Position numbers and translations under genes: made by a program. From positions 1,674,001 to 1,738,000 of the forward strand of contig NZ_JAPNKA010000001.1 in NCBI RefSeq assembly GCF_026626635.1: a stretch of 64,000 nt of DNA, written 5' to 3'. A model generated the notes under the pieces. The model was given only the letters and a program-made list of their open reading frames with translations, was not told the origin of the DNA and did no database searches. This DNA is from Archangium lansingense. GTDB lineage: Bacteria; Myxococcota; Myxococcia; Myxococcales; Myxococcaceae. Below are positions 52,301-60,299 of this stretch, piece after piece; positions within the stretch are counted from its first letter, which is position 1, and every line of letters begins with the position of its first letter.

Positions 52301-53362
52301 GGGGTTGGCGCCCGAGCGGAAGAAGAGCACCGCCACCGAGCGCCGCACGGGCGCGGGCGGCGTGGGCGCGGCCTTCTCCAGCGTGCGCGGGGCGGGGGCT
52401 GCGGTGGGAGGCTTCTCCGCGCTGGCCAGTGCCTCCTGGAGGACGAGCCGCAGGGCGGCCACGGTGTCATAGCGGCGCTCGCGCTCCTTGGTGAGGCAGC
52501 GCAGCACCACCTGCTCGAGCGCGGCGGGCACGGGCACCAGCTCCGAGGGACGCAGGGGCCGGCGCGCCAGGTGGGCGTGGATGACGTCGGCCGGGGTGCC
52601 GAAGAAGGGCGGGCGGCCGGTGAGCATCTCGTAGAAGAGGATGCCCAGGGAGTAGATGTCCGAGCGGATGTCGAGGCTCTCCTGGCCCGAACACTGCTCC
52701 GGGGACATGTACTCGACGGTGCCCGCGAAGGAGTCACCGATGGGAGGCGTGGGCTCATCGGTGGGAGAGAGGGCCGGGGTGCTCACCGCGCGCGAGAGGC
52801 CGAAGTCGAAGAAGCCGGCGGAGCGCGAGGCGTCCTCCAGGAAGACGTTCTCTGGCTTGAGGTCTCCGTGGAGGTAGCCGTGTCCGTGCACCACCGCGAG
52901 CGCATCCAGCAGGGCCTGTGCGCGTGAGGTGAACTCGGTGAGCGGAATGGGGCCAGCCACCTGCGCCATGCGCTGCGCCAGGGTGGGCTGGGCGATGAAC
53001 TGCATGACGAGGTAGGGGGCGCCGTTGGGCAGGGTGCCCGTGTCATGCACGGTGGGGACGGTGGGCGGGCCGATGATGCGCAGCACCTCGGCCTCGCGGG
53101 CGAGCTGGGTGCGGGCGAGGGGCACTTCGGGGTGGGCCACCTTGATGGCCACATGCACGCCGTCGTGCTCGCGCCGAGCGGAGTAGAGGGTGCCGAAGCC
53201 GCCGCGTGCGACCTCTTCCTCCAGCCGGTAGCCGGCAATGACGAGGGACGGCGCCGCCGACCGGCCACGCCCCGGGGAAGGGGCGTTGGTCGGGGTAGCT
53301 CCTCGAGGACAGTGCGCGTGGGTCTCCTCCCAACGCTGCCCACATGTCACACAACGCGGCAC
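49331..53362 (-). CDS. Giant Ser/Thr kinase with AAA-type ATPase and TPR domains
   Basis: 1343 aa. An N-terminal zinc ribbon (CVTCGQRWEETHAHC) is followed by a kinase domain at about 43-310: VARGGFGTLYSA, VAIKVAH, LHGDLKPENVFLE (HGD instead of HRD), FFDFGLSRA, MSPEQCSG. A cyclase-like spacer follows (VAVLFFRSGANPVTV). Next comes an STAND/AAA ATPase with Walker A VTVLGDRGHGKTHLSAAL (near 517) and Walker B CLLLDDAQHAEE (near 648). The last 450 residues are TPR repeats. This layout is common in myxobacterial signalling. Upstream, at 53617-53674, lie the paired palindromes also found before the lipoprotein gene at 61788, so the kinase may use that promoter. Confidence 0.9.
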   Translation of the reverse strand: MPRCVTCGQRWEETHAHCPRGATPTNAPSPGRGRSAAPSLVIAGYRLEEEVARGGFGTLYSARREHDGVHVAIKVAHPEVPLARTQLAREAEVLRIIGPPTVPTVHDTGTLPNGAPYLVMQFIAQPTLAQRMAQVAGPIPLTEFTSRAQALLDALAVVHGHGYLHGDLKPENVFLEDASRSAGFFDFGLSRAVSTPALSPTDEPTPPIGDSFAGTVEYMSPEQCSGQESLDIRSDIYSLGILFYEMLTGRPPFFGTPADVIHAHLARRPLRPSELVPVPAALEQVVLRCLTKERERRYDTVAALRLVLQEALASAEKPPTAAPAPRTLEKAAPTPPAPVRRSVAVLFFRSGANPVTVQKALASFSGQMASHEGTRFAGVFDPDAGENPVQRARQAAEGLAAQNLASAALVDVATVTVQRRPGGPARYLGPIFSRKDRYPTDDDPSTLLLTTAATEALPDLPCEPVTGREGVFRRASASLGREDVTILQHGSGVLVGRGSELAELMESAGQALVEGAPTLVTVLGDRGHGKTHLSAALVQRLQVGLPNARVVTWRAREPVQGDPEGTLRMLLRGALYDFRGDTELTGSDHEGRATCFELLGPQLATELWPGVASTLGWLAPGAAGLQSWAAAPGALRSLAMRAAGELLAARARRRPLCLLLDDAQHAEETALDALEYAALAESRLPLWVCVLARPGFERLRPSWGTRAARRHVLPLGPLSPPSAVELCRTLLRPAENIPAAALEYLAERAQRVPLFLVELVRGLKRQGLVRQRASGGSWYLATDELDRMPELRLVDWLADRELGALPVELAAHARLCALLGPDFTAAEAEGVVHSLEEDGGAADFPLDPRHATRRLLDLGLLVSHRQEGLSFRNELLRATVERSLPEADRVRIHRAAFRYYQSKAGAAERQRLPRLALHAAAAGLRDEAAALYIDLAESARGRHAYIEAESTYTRALELLEADDRRRRLTVLRGRGLMRYRVGRYEDSLADFAAARELARQLEAVTDEVDLLLDEAMAYDWINDYASSEKLVYAAQELAFAGNLSSPLLQVRLLLGLGRAQFRNHQWEECCEPLREAAERARKLGDAGYESLVVAQLLLGVILPNIGHIDEAERIFEEVIAECSERGDRLHLGSAINNRRNLWVARNDFQGAMQDQERFLHLGRELGMVGWEYFAAHNMGELLYQAGDAEAAAPHIARAMALERHHPEMAPRPWALLLQARALAYTGQEEKARALLEDIRQTLKQSGAEFSPSEAVMFDAVELATRNATPEEWKALLERSNEYSVEQEPLEVLELMGLSLMRRGKRAAAIRCLEEALRRAEKIPNVMRDRLKRSLRSALELPPE

Positions 53363-53616
53363 GTCCCCAATCTACCGCAACCCGGCCAGGTTTCCCTCGC
53401 TTGACAACAGAGACACCCGCTCCTGTCGAGATGTCGTGGAACGGAGGGGCTCATCCTCGGAAAGCCGTGAATGGTGGGCCCGGCCAGGCGCACCGGGTCT
53501 TCACGGGGCGCGTGTGGCGTGAGCCCGAGCGTGCGAGGCGGTGCGGTGGCTGTCAGCCCCGCGCTCCGCGAACGAGCTCGACCGTCATGCGCGCAAGTAC
53601 CTGGAGGTACCCCGCA

Positions 53617-53674
53617 CTCGTTGACGTCAATGAGTGATGTGGGTTTTTGTGCGATGCTCGTTGACGTCAACGAG
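53617..53674 (-). promoter_or_regulatory. Paired palindromic operators, copy 1 (upstream of the giant kinase)
   Basis: Two 18-bp palindromes, centre to centre 40 bp: 53617-53634 (one mismatch) and 53657-53674 (perfect CTCGTTGACGTCAACGAG). On the minus strand the right palindrome contains TTGACG, followed after 17 bp by AAAACC. That gives a promoter whose -10 sits between the two operators, reading toward the kinase at 53362. Sequence similarity to 61890-62080 extends well beyond the palindromes (to about 53500). Confidence 0.65.
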
Positions 53675-53798
53675 TGCGGCGGGGATGCGCCCCGTGTCGA
53701 GACGGGTGACGTCATGATGATGCCCAGCGTGTCCACGCTGGTTCCCGGCGGGACGCGGAGCGCCAGCGCACCGTCACTCTCGGCAACGTGATGTTTCC

Positions 53799-53915
53799 TC
53801 AGTAGCCGTCGACAGCCCTATCCGCTGGGCTCACCCGGACCCTCTGTCTCGTCCGTCGTCGAGCGCTCGCTTGTGAGGAGTGAATGTTGCCCTCCCAAGC
53901 ACGTTCGTTGCTCAT
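53799..53915 (-). pseudogene. Remnant of a third partner (immunity-like) gene
   Basis: The frame starting at 53915 reads MSNERAWEGNI and then loses similarity. The start matches the beginnings of the two partner proteins at 54408 (MTDGRSWEGNWKARL) and 60299 (MSDGRAWEGNIKARL). Just upstream, 53916-53937 resembles the last codons of the lipoprotein genes. So a third lipoprotein/partner pair once lay here and was largely deleted. The rest of 53363-53937 holds the operator pair and no other gene. Confidence 0.6.
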
Positions 53916-53937
53916 GGCCCTCGCCAGGGGATGAAGC

Positions 53938-54408
53938 TCAGACTTCTTCGTCGGGCAGGAGCGTGAGTAGCAGCTCGTCGTCGGGTCCGAGTGGCCGCCA
54001 GCCCGGGGGAGGTGGCGTGGCGAGGAGCGCTGTTCTGACCCGCCTGGCACGATCCTTATGAGTTTCGGGGGTGTAGGCAATCCATGAGCCAACCGCCTCG
54101 GCGACCTTGAAGCGATTTGCATCGTCCAGTACGGACGGCCAGCCGTCGGGCACGCTCTGGGACCACAGGCGCGTGAACACGTCGCGCACGAAGCGAGTGA
54201 CCTGCTTGCGCCGCTCCGCCTCAGCGAGCAGCCCACTCAACACCTGCACGCCGGCAATGTCGTCCGGACCCAACTCCTCGGCCAGCAAGTGCAGCGGGAC
54301 GGCAGGGCGCGCCTCGGCGAAGGTGGTGAGTGAGTCGTAACCTCGCTCGCGGACCCGCTCAGACAGGCGCGCCTTCCAGTTGCCCTCCCAGGAACGTCCG
54401 TCGGTCAT
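53938..54408 (-). CDS. Partner (possible immunity) protein of lipoprotein unit A
   Basis: 156 aa from the ATG at 54408, three bases after the lipoprotein stop. No domain is recognised. It is acidic at the C-terminus (PLGPDDELLLTLLPDEEV) and mostly helical, with no signal peptide. A paralogue is encoded at 59829-60299 with the same partner arrangement. A small cytoplasmic protein directly downstream of a nuclease-like lipoprotein is what an immunity protein would look like; that role is inference. Confidence 0.75.
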   Translation of the reverse strand: MTDGRSWEGNWKARLSERVRERGYDSLTTFAEARPAVPLHLLAEELGPDDIAGVQVLSGLLAEAERRKQVTRFVRDVFTRLWSQSVPDGWPSVLDDANRFKVAEAVGSWIAYTPETHKDRARRVRTALLATPPPPGWRPLGPDDELLLTLLPDEEV

Positions 54409-54411
54409 CGC

Positions 54412-55827
54412 TCATTTCCCACGACAGCGGATGAAGTTCATCGGGATGTCGTAGTCCATCATGCGCTTCGCGACTGTTCCCAGGACCTCGCTCCGTGTCA
54501 ACATCCGACCGGTCGTTGTCTCGGCTTCAAGCAGTGCCTCCATGAGCATCCGGTTCCATTCACCGGGCCACTTGCGCCCCAGCTTCCAGTTTCCACCACC
54601 GTGAATTGCCTGGTGGTGCGACTGCTGCAACGTGACGCAGAACCATTCGATGCTCATCTTGCCGGTGAAGCCGCGCTTCTCGAACCACTCGCGGAACTCC
54701 TTCGGCATGACGTGGTGACGTGGGGGCTCAGCCATGCCGGCGCCTGTCTTGCCCGTCACGCGCATAGCCCTCACTTCGGGCGCATCCCCCAGCGCCTCAC
54801 GCACGCCTCGCGGCAGCTCGCCGTGTCCCTGTGCCATCATCACCTGGCCCGCCTGAATCCGCACAGCGGCGCTGACGGCGGGCAGGGAGAGGATGCCCGC
54901 GCGCACCAACTGGCGCATCATCTCCACCCACTCGGCGGACACGACAATCCGAGTCCCCATCATCACGCCGTTGGGGCCCACCATGAGGCCCACGCCGAGC
55001 ATGGCGGGAGCGGCCGGGCGCACGGCGGGGAGCGAAAACCTCAGCGCCGACAGGAGGGTGAGCGCCTCCATGGACTCCTTCAGCCAGCACCAGCGCCGTC
55101 TCAAGGACTTTCGCCCCCTTGTGCGCGGCCTCGAGGAGTGCGGCGAACTCGCCGGTGAGGTGGCCCACCAGGGCGGGCATGTCGTCCGCTGCGGCCTCCA
55201 CCTGCTCTGGCTCCAGGCAACCCAGACGGTCAGCAGGGTGGAGCCCAGCATGGCGGCCTCCAGCCGTGGGCCGGCGAGGCGCAGCAGGGCGAGCTTCATG
55301 TCCGGGTCCTCCACTTCCGAGGCGGCGGTGGCCAATTGGGTGGCGGCGGCCAGCTCGGCGTCAATCCACCGCAACTGACGTTCGCCGTAGTCGAGGTAGC
55401 GGACGAAGAGGCCTCCAGCGCAGCCGGCGATGCCCAGGTGGCTGGCCTTGAATCTGGAGAGCTCGCCGGAGATGCGGCGGGTGGAGCTGGACACCTCACT
55501 CACGCCACTGTGAAAGGCCAGGTGGGCCGCGAGCGCGCTCTGCCTCACAGTCCCCTCGGAGCTGCCGGGGCCGGTCGCCGTCACCTCCTCCCGAGAGCCC
55601 CGGCGACGGAGCAGCCGCTCCGGTACCTCGCGCCCAGGTGGGGAGGGGGGCTGGGAGGCGAGGGCGAGCGGCGGCTCCTCGCCCGGCTCTCCGGCCACCA
55701 CGGGCCGGGTGGCCTCGTGCGGGGCGTAGCGCAGGCTCCCCCCATGGCCGGGCGGAGGCATCAACGACGCACAGGCGTTGGACAGGAGGGCCAGGGAGAG
55801 CAGCAGCGCCAGCCGCGTGGACGTCAT
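54412..55827 (-). CDS. Lipoprotein with HNH-like C-terminus (TIGR02269/DUF2380-type), unit A
   Basis: 471 aa. A lipoprotein signal ends LLSNACA. The C-terminal 100 residues carry His-rich motifs RHHVMPKEFREWF (near 370-382) and SHHQAIHGGGNWKLGRKW. These resemble the nuclease-like ends of a Myxococcus paralogous lipoprotein family (DUF2380/TIGR02269) and AHH/HNH toxins. Compared with unit B, this copy lacks 118 bp (B 61098-61215) and has a 4-bp insertion near 55083. The frame is wrong between about 55085 and 55216 (about 44 residues, reading VAWSQSRWRPQRTT) and right again after. Function may be impaired or altered. A good RBS (GGAGG) precedes the ATG. Confidence 0.75.
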   Translation of the reverse strand: MTSTRLALLLSLALLSNACASLMPPPGHGGSLRYAPHEATRPVVAGEPGEEPPLALASQPPSPPGREVPERLLRRRGSREEVTATGPGSSEGTVRQSALAAHLAFHSGVSEVSSSTRRISGELSRFKASHLGIAGCAGGLFVRYLDYGERQLRWIDAELAAATQLATAASEVEDPDMKLALLRLAGPRLEAAMLGSTLLTVWVAWSQSRWRPQRTTCPPWWATSPASSPHSSRPRTRGRKSLRRRWCWLKESMEALTLLSALRFSLPAVRPAAPAMLGVGLMVGPNGVMMGTRIVVSAEWVEMMRQLVRAGILSLPAVSAAVRIQAGQVMMAQGHGELPRGVREALGDAPEVRAMRVTGKTGAGMAEPPRHHVMPKEFREWFEKRGFTGKMSIEWFCVTLQQSHHQAIHGGGNWKLGRKWPGEWNRMLMEALLEAETTTGRMLTRSEVLGTVAKRMMDYDIPMNFIRCRGK

Positions 55828-56139
55828 CAGCGCCTCCGAACGGGGATTCCCATCCTAAGGGCCACCTCCGACGGCTCTGGACGGCCGGGAGACGACGGAC
55901 TCGGAGTAACTGGCCTGCACCGCGGTGGCACAGGTCTTCGGACACGGTGTGCCACCTGAAGTGTGCCAACTGCTGTGCCATCGGCCCGCGGTTCACGGGC
56001 TCCCGCGGCCAGGATTCGCGTGCTTACGACGGTCCACCCATGTCTCGACAGGGCTTCGAGCCTCGGCACGCGCGCTGCAATCAGGCTCCAGCGCAACCGC
56101 AAATGCCGCCGGGAGCTCCATCCCGGCAGGAGCCAAATC
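55828..56139. other. Intergenic region between lipoprotein A and the repeat hydrolase
   Basis: 312 bp divergent spacer. Bases 55828-55905 are homologous to the 5' flank of lipoprotein B (61789-61860). Similarity then stops, so unit A has lost the palindromic operator pair that unit B keeps. No gene is seen. Confidence 0.55.
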
Positions 56140-57951
56140 ATGTTCAACCTTCGTTCCCGACTGCTCTCCGCGCTGGCCCTGGCCGGCGTGACCTTCTCCT
56201 CCGCATGCGGCCCTGTCGAGCCCATGGAGGGCATCGACACCTCCGCCGCGGCCGAGCCGGCTCAGCGCGAGGACGCCGCACTGGGCGAGTCGCTCAACAC
56301 CACGCCTACCGCCGCATGGTGGTACTACGGCCAGACTCCCGAGCAGGTCTCGGACCTGCTCAGCGCCAATGGCGCCCGCCTCGTCAGCCTCCAGGTGGAG
56401 CAGGAGTCTCCCCTGCGCTTCACCGTGGCCATGGTGAAGAACAGCGGCAGCTACGCCAAGGGCTGGTGGTGGTACCACGGCGTGACGGGCAGCCAGCTCT
56501 CCTCGTACCTCAGCACCAACAACGCGCGCCTCGTCAGCCTGTCTCCCTATGAGCTCAATGGGACGACGTACTTCGCGGCGGTGATGATCAGCAACACCGG
56601 CGCCGATGCCAAGGGATGGTGGTGGTACTACGGCGCCACCCCGGCGCAGATCAGCACCGCCCTCCAGCAGAACAACGCGCGGCTGGTGGACTTCGAGAGC
56701 TACTCCACCAGCGCCGGCACGCGCTACGCGGCGGTGATGATTCCCAATACCGGCTCCGACGCGCGGGCGTGGTGGTGGTACTACGGCGTCACCGGTAGCC
56801 AGCTCTCCAGCTACCTCTCTCAGAACAACGCGTTCCTGACCAACATCGAACCCGCGGACGCCAGCGGCTCCACGTTCAACGTCATCATGGAGCAGAACCC
56901 GGGCATCGGCTGGTGGTGGTACTACGGCGTCACCTCGTCGCAGCTCGGCGACAAGCTGTCGCAGAATGGTGCGCGGCTGCTGGATGTGAAGACGTACTGG
57001 TCGGGTGGCGTGCGCAGGTTCGCGGCCGTCATGGTCAATAACTCGAACGCGGCCACCACGCGCATCGGCGAGCTGATGCGCGACGGGACGGATGGCGCCA
57101 CGGGCCACTACCTCAAGCAGGTGGGAGGCTCCGTACAGGCGGCTCTCCAGGACACCCGCGCCTTCGAGCCCGCCAGCACCATCAAGGCGCTCATCGCCCT
57201 GCACGCCATGCGAGAGGTGGACGCTGGCCGCGCGAGCCTGAACCAGCTCGTCAACGTCTACGCGCCGCCCGCCAGCGGGAGCTGCCCCACCAGCACCGTC
57301 ACCGGCTCGGAGACGCTGGGAGACGCCATCTACCGGATGCTCGAGTTCTCCGACAACCAGCGCACCCGCGCGGTGATTGACGAGTTTGGTTTCGCTCCCA
57401 TCAACCAGACGGCCGATACCGTGGGCATGGCCTCCACCCAGCTCAACCACTACCCGGGCTGCGGTGGCCCGGTGGCCAACGTGCTCACGCTGGCGGATGC
57501 CGGCCGCATGTACGAGGGCATCGCCAACGGCACGCTGCTCTCCGCCTCCAGCCGCACCGCCCTGTACCAGCGCATGCCCGAGCAGGCGGGTGACTTCACC
57601 GGCATCCGCAGCGCGCTGATGACGCTGGTGGACCAGGAGGGGGCGAGCCTCGGGTTGAGCGCCAGCGCCCGCAGCCAGTACAAGAGCCGCCTCATCACCC
57701 ACTACAAGGCTGGCGGCTACACGCTGTGCGGCAGCGGCTCGTGCCTGGAGTACCGCTCGGTGGCCGGCGCGGCGGAGGTCCCCCGGTGCACTCTCGGCGT
57801 GCCCGTCACGCAGAACTACGTGTGGGGCATCTTCATCAACGGAGCCAGCAACAAGGCCGCGGCGGACAGCACCTTCACCAACTCCAAGGTCGAGCCTCTG
57901 CGCGAGCCCATCCGCGCGGCCCTCTCCAACTGGAGCGCCTGCTATCCGTAG
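56140..57951 (+). CDS. Exported beta-lactamase-fold hydrolase with WWWYYG tandem repeats
   Basis: 603 aa from the ATG at 56140 (AGGAG upstream). A lipoprotein-like signal ends TFSSACG. Residues 50-300 hold five repeats of about 48 aa, each beginning near GWWWYYGVTGSQLSSYL and ending ARLVSL-like: the bacterial tandem repeat domain found before beta-lactamase domains in polyglycine hydrolase-type proteins. The C-terminal class A-like serine hydrolase domain has FEPASTIKALIALHAM (SxxK) and EFSDNQRTR (SDN). Fungal relatives cut glycine-rich linkers; a peptidase or cell-wall role is possible here. A strong terminator follows. Confidence 0.85.
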   Translation: MFNLRSRLLSALALAGVTFSSACGPVEPMEGIDTSAAAEPAQREDAALGESLNTTPTAAWWYYGQTPEQVSDLLSANGARLVSLQVEQESPLRFTVAMVKNSGSYAKGWWWYHGVTGSQLSSYLSTNNARLVSLSPYELNGTTYFAAVMISNTGADAKGWWWYYGATPAQISTALQQNNARLVDFESYSTSAGTRYAAVMIPNTGSDARAWWWYYGVTGSQLSSYLSQNNAFLTNIEPADASGSTFNVIMEQNPGIGWWWYYGVTSSQLGDKLSQNGARLLDVKTYWSGGVRRFAAVMVNNSNAATTRIGELMRDGTDGATGHYLKQVGGSVQAALQDTRAFEPASTIKALIALHAMREVDAGRASLNQLVNVYAPPASGSCPTSTVTGSETLGDAIYRMLEFSDNQRTRAVIDEFGFAPINQTADTVGMASTQLNHYPGCGGPVANVLTLADAGRMYEGIANGTLLSASSRTALYQRMPEQAGDFTGIRSALMTLVDQEGASLGLSASARSQYKSRLITHYKAGGYTLCGSGSCLEYRSVAGAAEVPRCTLGVPVTQNYVWGIFINGASNKAAADSTFTNSKVEPLREPIRAALSNWSACYP

Positions 57952-57973
57952 TCTCCCTCACCTGAGATGACTC

Positions 57974-58016
57974 CGGGCCCTTCCCCCTGCAAGGCGGGAA
58001 GGGCCCGTTGGTTTTT
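57974..58016 (+). terminator. Intrinsic terminator of the repeat hydrolase gene
   Basis: A perfect 12-bp stem (CGGGCCCTTCCC at 57974-57985 with GGGAAGGGCCCG at 57996-58007) and a 10-base loop are followed by a T-rich tract with five consecutive T at 58012-58016. It is placed 23 bp after the stop codon, just before the convergent gene's end. Confidence 0.9.
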
Positions 58017-58018
58017 GC

Positions 58019-58798
58019 TCACGCCGGCCCCAGGGAGGGTGGGGCGAGGGTGGCCGGGAGCCGGGCGCCGTGCCTGGCGGACTCACCGCGCTCCAACCAC
58101 CACTCGGCGATGAGCAGCGGCACCACCCAACCCAGCCAGGTGGTCAGGCCAGCGATGGTCCAGGAGAGCATCTTCTCGCTGCCCTCGAAGGTCGTCTCCA
58201 ACTGCGGCGCAAGGACGAGGTACGCGAGTACCCCCCAGAGCCGGTTGGTGATGGTCGACGCGGTGAGCGCGAAGCTGCGGATCATCCACCGACGATGCTC
58301 GACATACCGGCGCTGCCGCGCCCTCCGGTACCCGATGACCGTGAAGCTCAGCCAGAGCAGCGACAGCAGGACGGTACTCATTCGGGCCACCGGGCCGAAG
58401 GGAGTGAACACGCCGATCACCAGGCCCGTGAGTCCGGCGGGGAGCACCCCACCGAAGACGTACACCCGGCCGATGAGCCGGTGGGCAACCGGATGACGCT
58501 GGCGGAACCATGGCCACACCTGCAACCAGGTGGTCAGCAGCGCCACCGCGCCGAAGACCACGTGCACGACCAGGAACGGGTAATGCGCCGCAAAGTCATC
58601 CGGCTGCGGTACCCGGGAACGTTCTGGGTTCAGTGACAGATAAGGTGGCAGCGAGAACGCCACGAAGAGGATCGAGATGATCGCCAGCGGAGCGATCCAG
58701 GGGCGTTGCCACCACTTCCGCCCCAGGGTTCGGCCTGTCGAGGCAGCGGTACTGGTGGGCCGCGGCTGTACATCCGGCAAGTCGGTCGTCGTCCTCAT
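58019..58798 (-). CDS. DUF2306-type membrane protein
   Basis: 259 aa from the ATG at 58798. About six to seven TM helices. FLVVHVVFGAVALLTTWLQVWPWFRQRHPVAHRLIGRVYVF, followed later by EHRRWMIRSFALTASTITNRLW, is the pattern of the DUF2306 family (predicted membrane proteins with conserved His residues). It is divergent from the TetR gene with palindromic operators between, so it is probably the regulator's main target. Base composition of both genes differs slightly from the surroundings, as in an acquired pair. Confidence 0.82.
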   Translation of the reverse strand: MRTTTDLPDVQPRPTSTAASTGRTLGRKWWQRPWIAPLAIISILFVAFSLPPYLSLNPERSRVPQPDDFAAHYPFLVVHVVFGAVALLTTWLQVWPWFRQRHPVAHRLIGRVYVFGGVLPAGLTGLVIGVFTPFGPVARMSTVLLSLLWLSFTVIGYRRARQRRYVEHRRWMIRSFALTASTITNRLWGVLAYLVLAPQLETTFEGSEKMLSWTIAGLTTWLGWVVPLLIAEWWLERGESARHGARLPATLAPPSLGPA

Positions 58799-58872
58799 GA
58801 GTGGCTCCAGTCGGGTCGTGGCACCCGGAAACGCACCTGCTTGCTCGGCAGCAGGGGGTCTCGGCGGTATCT

Positions 58873-58913
58873 GCGTATAATATACGCAATGCGTACGAGA
58901 TACGCAATGCGTG
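58873..58913. promoter_or_regulatory. TetR operator cluster between divergent genes
   Basis: Three overlapping or adjacent palindromes: GCGTATAATATACGC (58873-58887), TACGCAATGCGTA (58883-58895), and a near copy, TACGCAATGCGTG (58901-58913), 18 bp further on. The first contains TATAAT. Binding here could control both the TetR gene (start 58968) and the membrane-protein gene (start 58798). Confidence 0.7.
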
Positions 58914-58967
58914 CGCTGCACGCGAATGGGCGATGTTGTATCTGCATGCACGGGAACGGAGGTGAGG

Positions 58968-59720
58968 ATGAGCAACGAGATCGACGACAAGCTCCCGCGC
59001 AGCCTGGAGGTGCTCTGGAAGCGGGCCGACCGGCGCTCGCGCGGACCCCAACCGGCGCTCAGCTTGGAGCGCATCGTCGCCGCGGCCATCGAACTGGCCG
59101 ACGCCGAGGGCCTACAAGCGCTGTCGATGGCCCGCCTCGCCGAACGGCTCGGTTGCGCCACCATGTCGCTCTACCGGCACGTCGCGAGCAAGGACGACCT
59201 TCTGGTCTTCATGATGGACACCGCGCCGGGAGAACCACCCGACATCGAGCTTGCCGTCCACGGTTGGCGCGGCGGGCTGGAGCGCTGGGCCCGGGAACTG
59301 CGGGCCCTCTACTACCGACACCCCTGGATCCTGCAGATCACCCCTGGCCGGCCACCGTTGGAGCCGGGCCAGCTCGCCTGGCTCGACTGCGGCCTTGGCA
59401 CCATGGCCGGTATCGGTCTGAGCCCGCATGAGAAGCTGGCGGCGTGCATGCTGATCCTCCATTACGTCCGCGGCGAGGCGCAGCTCCACCTGAGCCTGTC
59501 GCAGGCGAAAGAGCACCAGGACTGGAACAGCCGGGAGATGCAGGCCTGGTACGGGCGGACACTGGCCAGGTTGATCGACGCCGAGCGCTTCCCCGCGCTG
59601 GCCGAGCTCTCCGCCGCCGGCGCCTTCGAGCCGGGTGACGACGAGGCCAGCGAGTCCGCCGAATTCGACTTCGGGTTGTCGCGCATCCTCGATGGTGTCG
59701 AGATGCTCGTTCGCCGCTAG
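58968..59720 (+). CDS. TetR-family transcriptional regulator (TetR_C class)
   Basis: 250 aa from the ATG at 58968 (GGAGGTGAGG upstream). The HTH is LSLERIVAAAIELADAEGLQALSMARLAERLGCATMSLYRHV (read across about 32-73), with the typical TetR recognition helix. The larger C-terminal domain (PWILQITPGRPPLEPGQLAWLDCGL) matches the tetracycline-repressor-like class that binds drugs. With the divergent DUF2306 gene it forms a small regulated unit inserted between the two lipoprotein units. Confidence 0.9.
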   Translation: MSNEIDDKLPRSLEVLWKRADRRSRGPQPALSLERIVAAAIELADAEGLQALSMARLAERLGCATMSLYRHVASKDDLLVFMMDTAPGEPPDIELAVHGWRGGLERWARELRALYYRHPWILQITPGRPPLEPGQLAWLDCGLGTMAGIGLSPHEKLAACMLILHYVRGEAQLHLSLSQAKEHQDWNSREMQAWYGRTLARLIDAERFPALAELSAAGAFEPGDDEASESAEFDFGLSRILDGVEMLVRR

Positions 59721-59828
59721 CACCCTCGGCAACGTGACGTTTCCCCCGTAGCGGGCACCAGATGCTATGGACGCGGCTCGCCCGCGTCCTGTCACGTCAG
59801 GCGGCCTCTGCCCTGGAGGCGCAGGGGG

Positions 59829-60299
59829 TCAAGCCTCTTCGTCGGGCAGGAGGGTGAGCAGCAGCTCGTCGTCGGGGCCGAGCGGGAGCCATCCGGGAGG
59901 CGGTGGCGTGGCGAGGAGTGCATCTCCGACTTTGTCGACGCGCTGTTCATGTGTTTCTGGGGTGTAGGCCCCCCAATGGGCGAGCGCCACGGCAACCTTG
60001 AGGCGGTTTGCGTCGTCAAGCACGGCCGGCCAGCCGTTGGGGAGTGCTTCAGCCAGTTCGCGCACGAGTTGCCCGCGCACCAAACGCGTGATCCTGCGGC
60101 TCCGCTCCGCCTCTGCCACCAACCCGCTGAACACCTGCACTGCCGCGATGTCATCCGGGCCAAGCTCGTCCGCCAGTTCCAACAGCGAGGCGGTGGGGCG
60201 TGCCTCGGCGAAGGCGGTGAGCGAGTCGTAGCCGCGCCCGCGGACCCGCTCATACAGGCGCGCTTTGATGTTGCCCTCCCAAGCACGCCCGTCGCTCAT
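59829..60299 (-). CDS. Partner (possible immunity) protein of lipoprotein unit B
   Basis: 156 aa; the ATG at 60299 overlaps the stop of the lipoprotein frame (ATGA). Paralogue of the protein at 53938-54408: same length, matching start (SDGRAWEGNIKARL) and matching end (PLGPDDELLLTLLPDEEA), with differences in the middle. The reading frame is intact although its lipoprotein partner gene is broken, as expected if the immunity function is kept under selection longer than the toxin. No known domain. Confidence 0.75.
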   Translation of the reverse strand: MSDGRAWEGNIKARLYERVRGRGYDSLTAFAEARPTASLLELADELGPDDIAAVQVFSGLVAEAERSRRITRLVRGQLVRELAEALPNGWPAVLDDANRLKVAVALAHWGAYTPETHEQRVDKVGDALLATPPPPGWLPLGPDDELLLTLLPDEEA

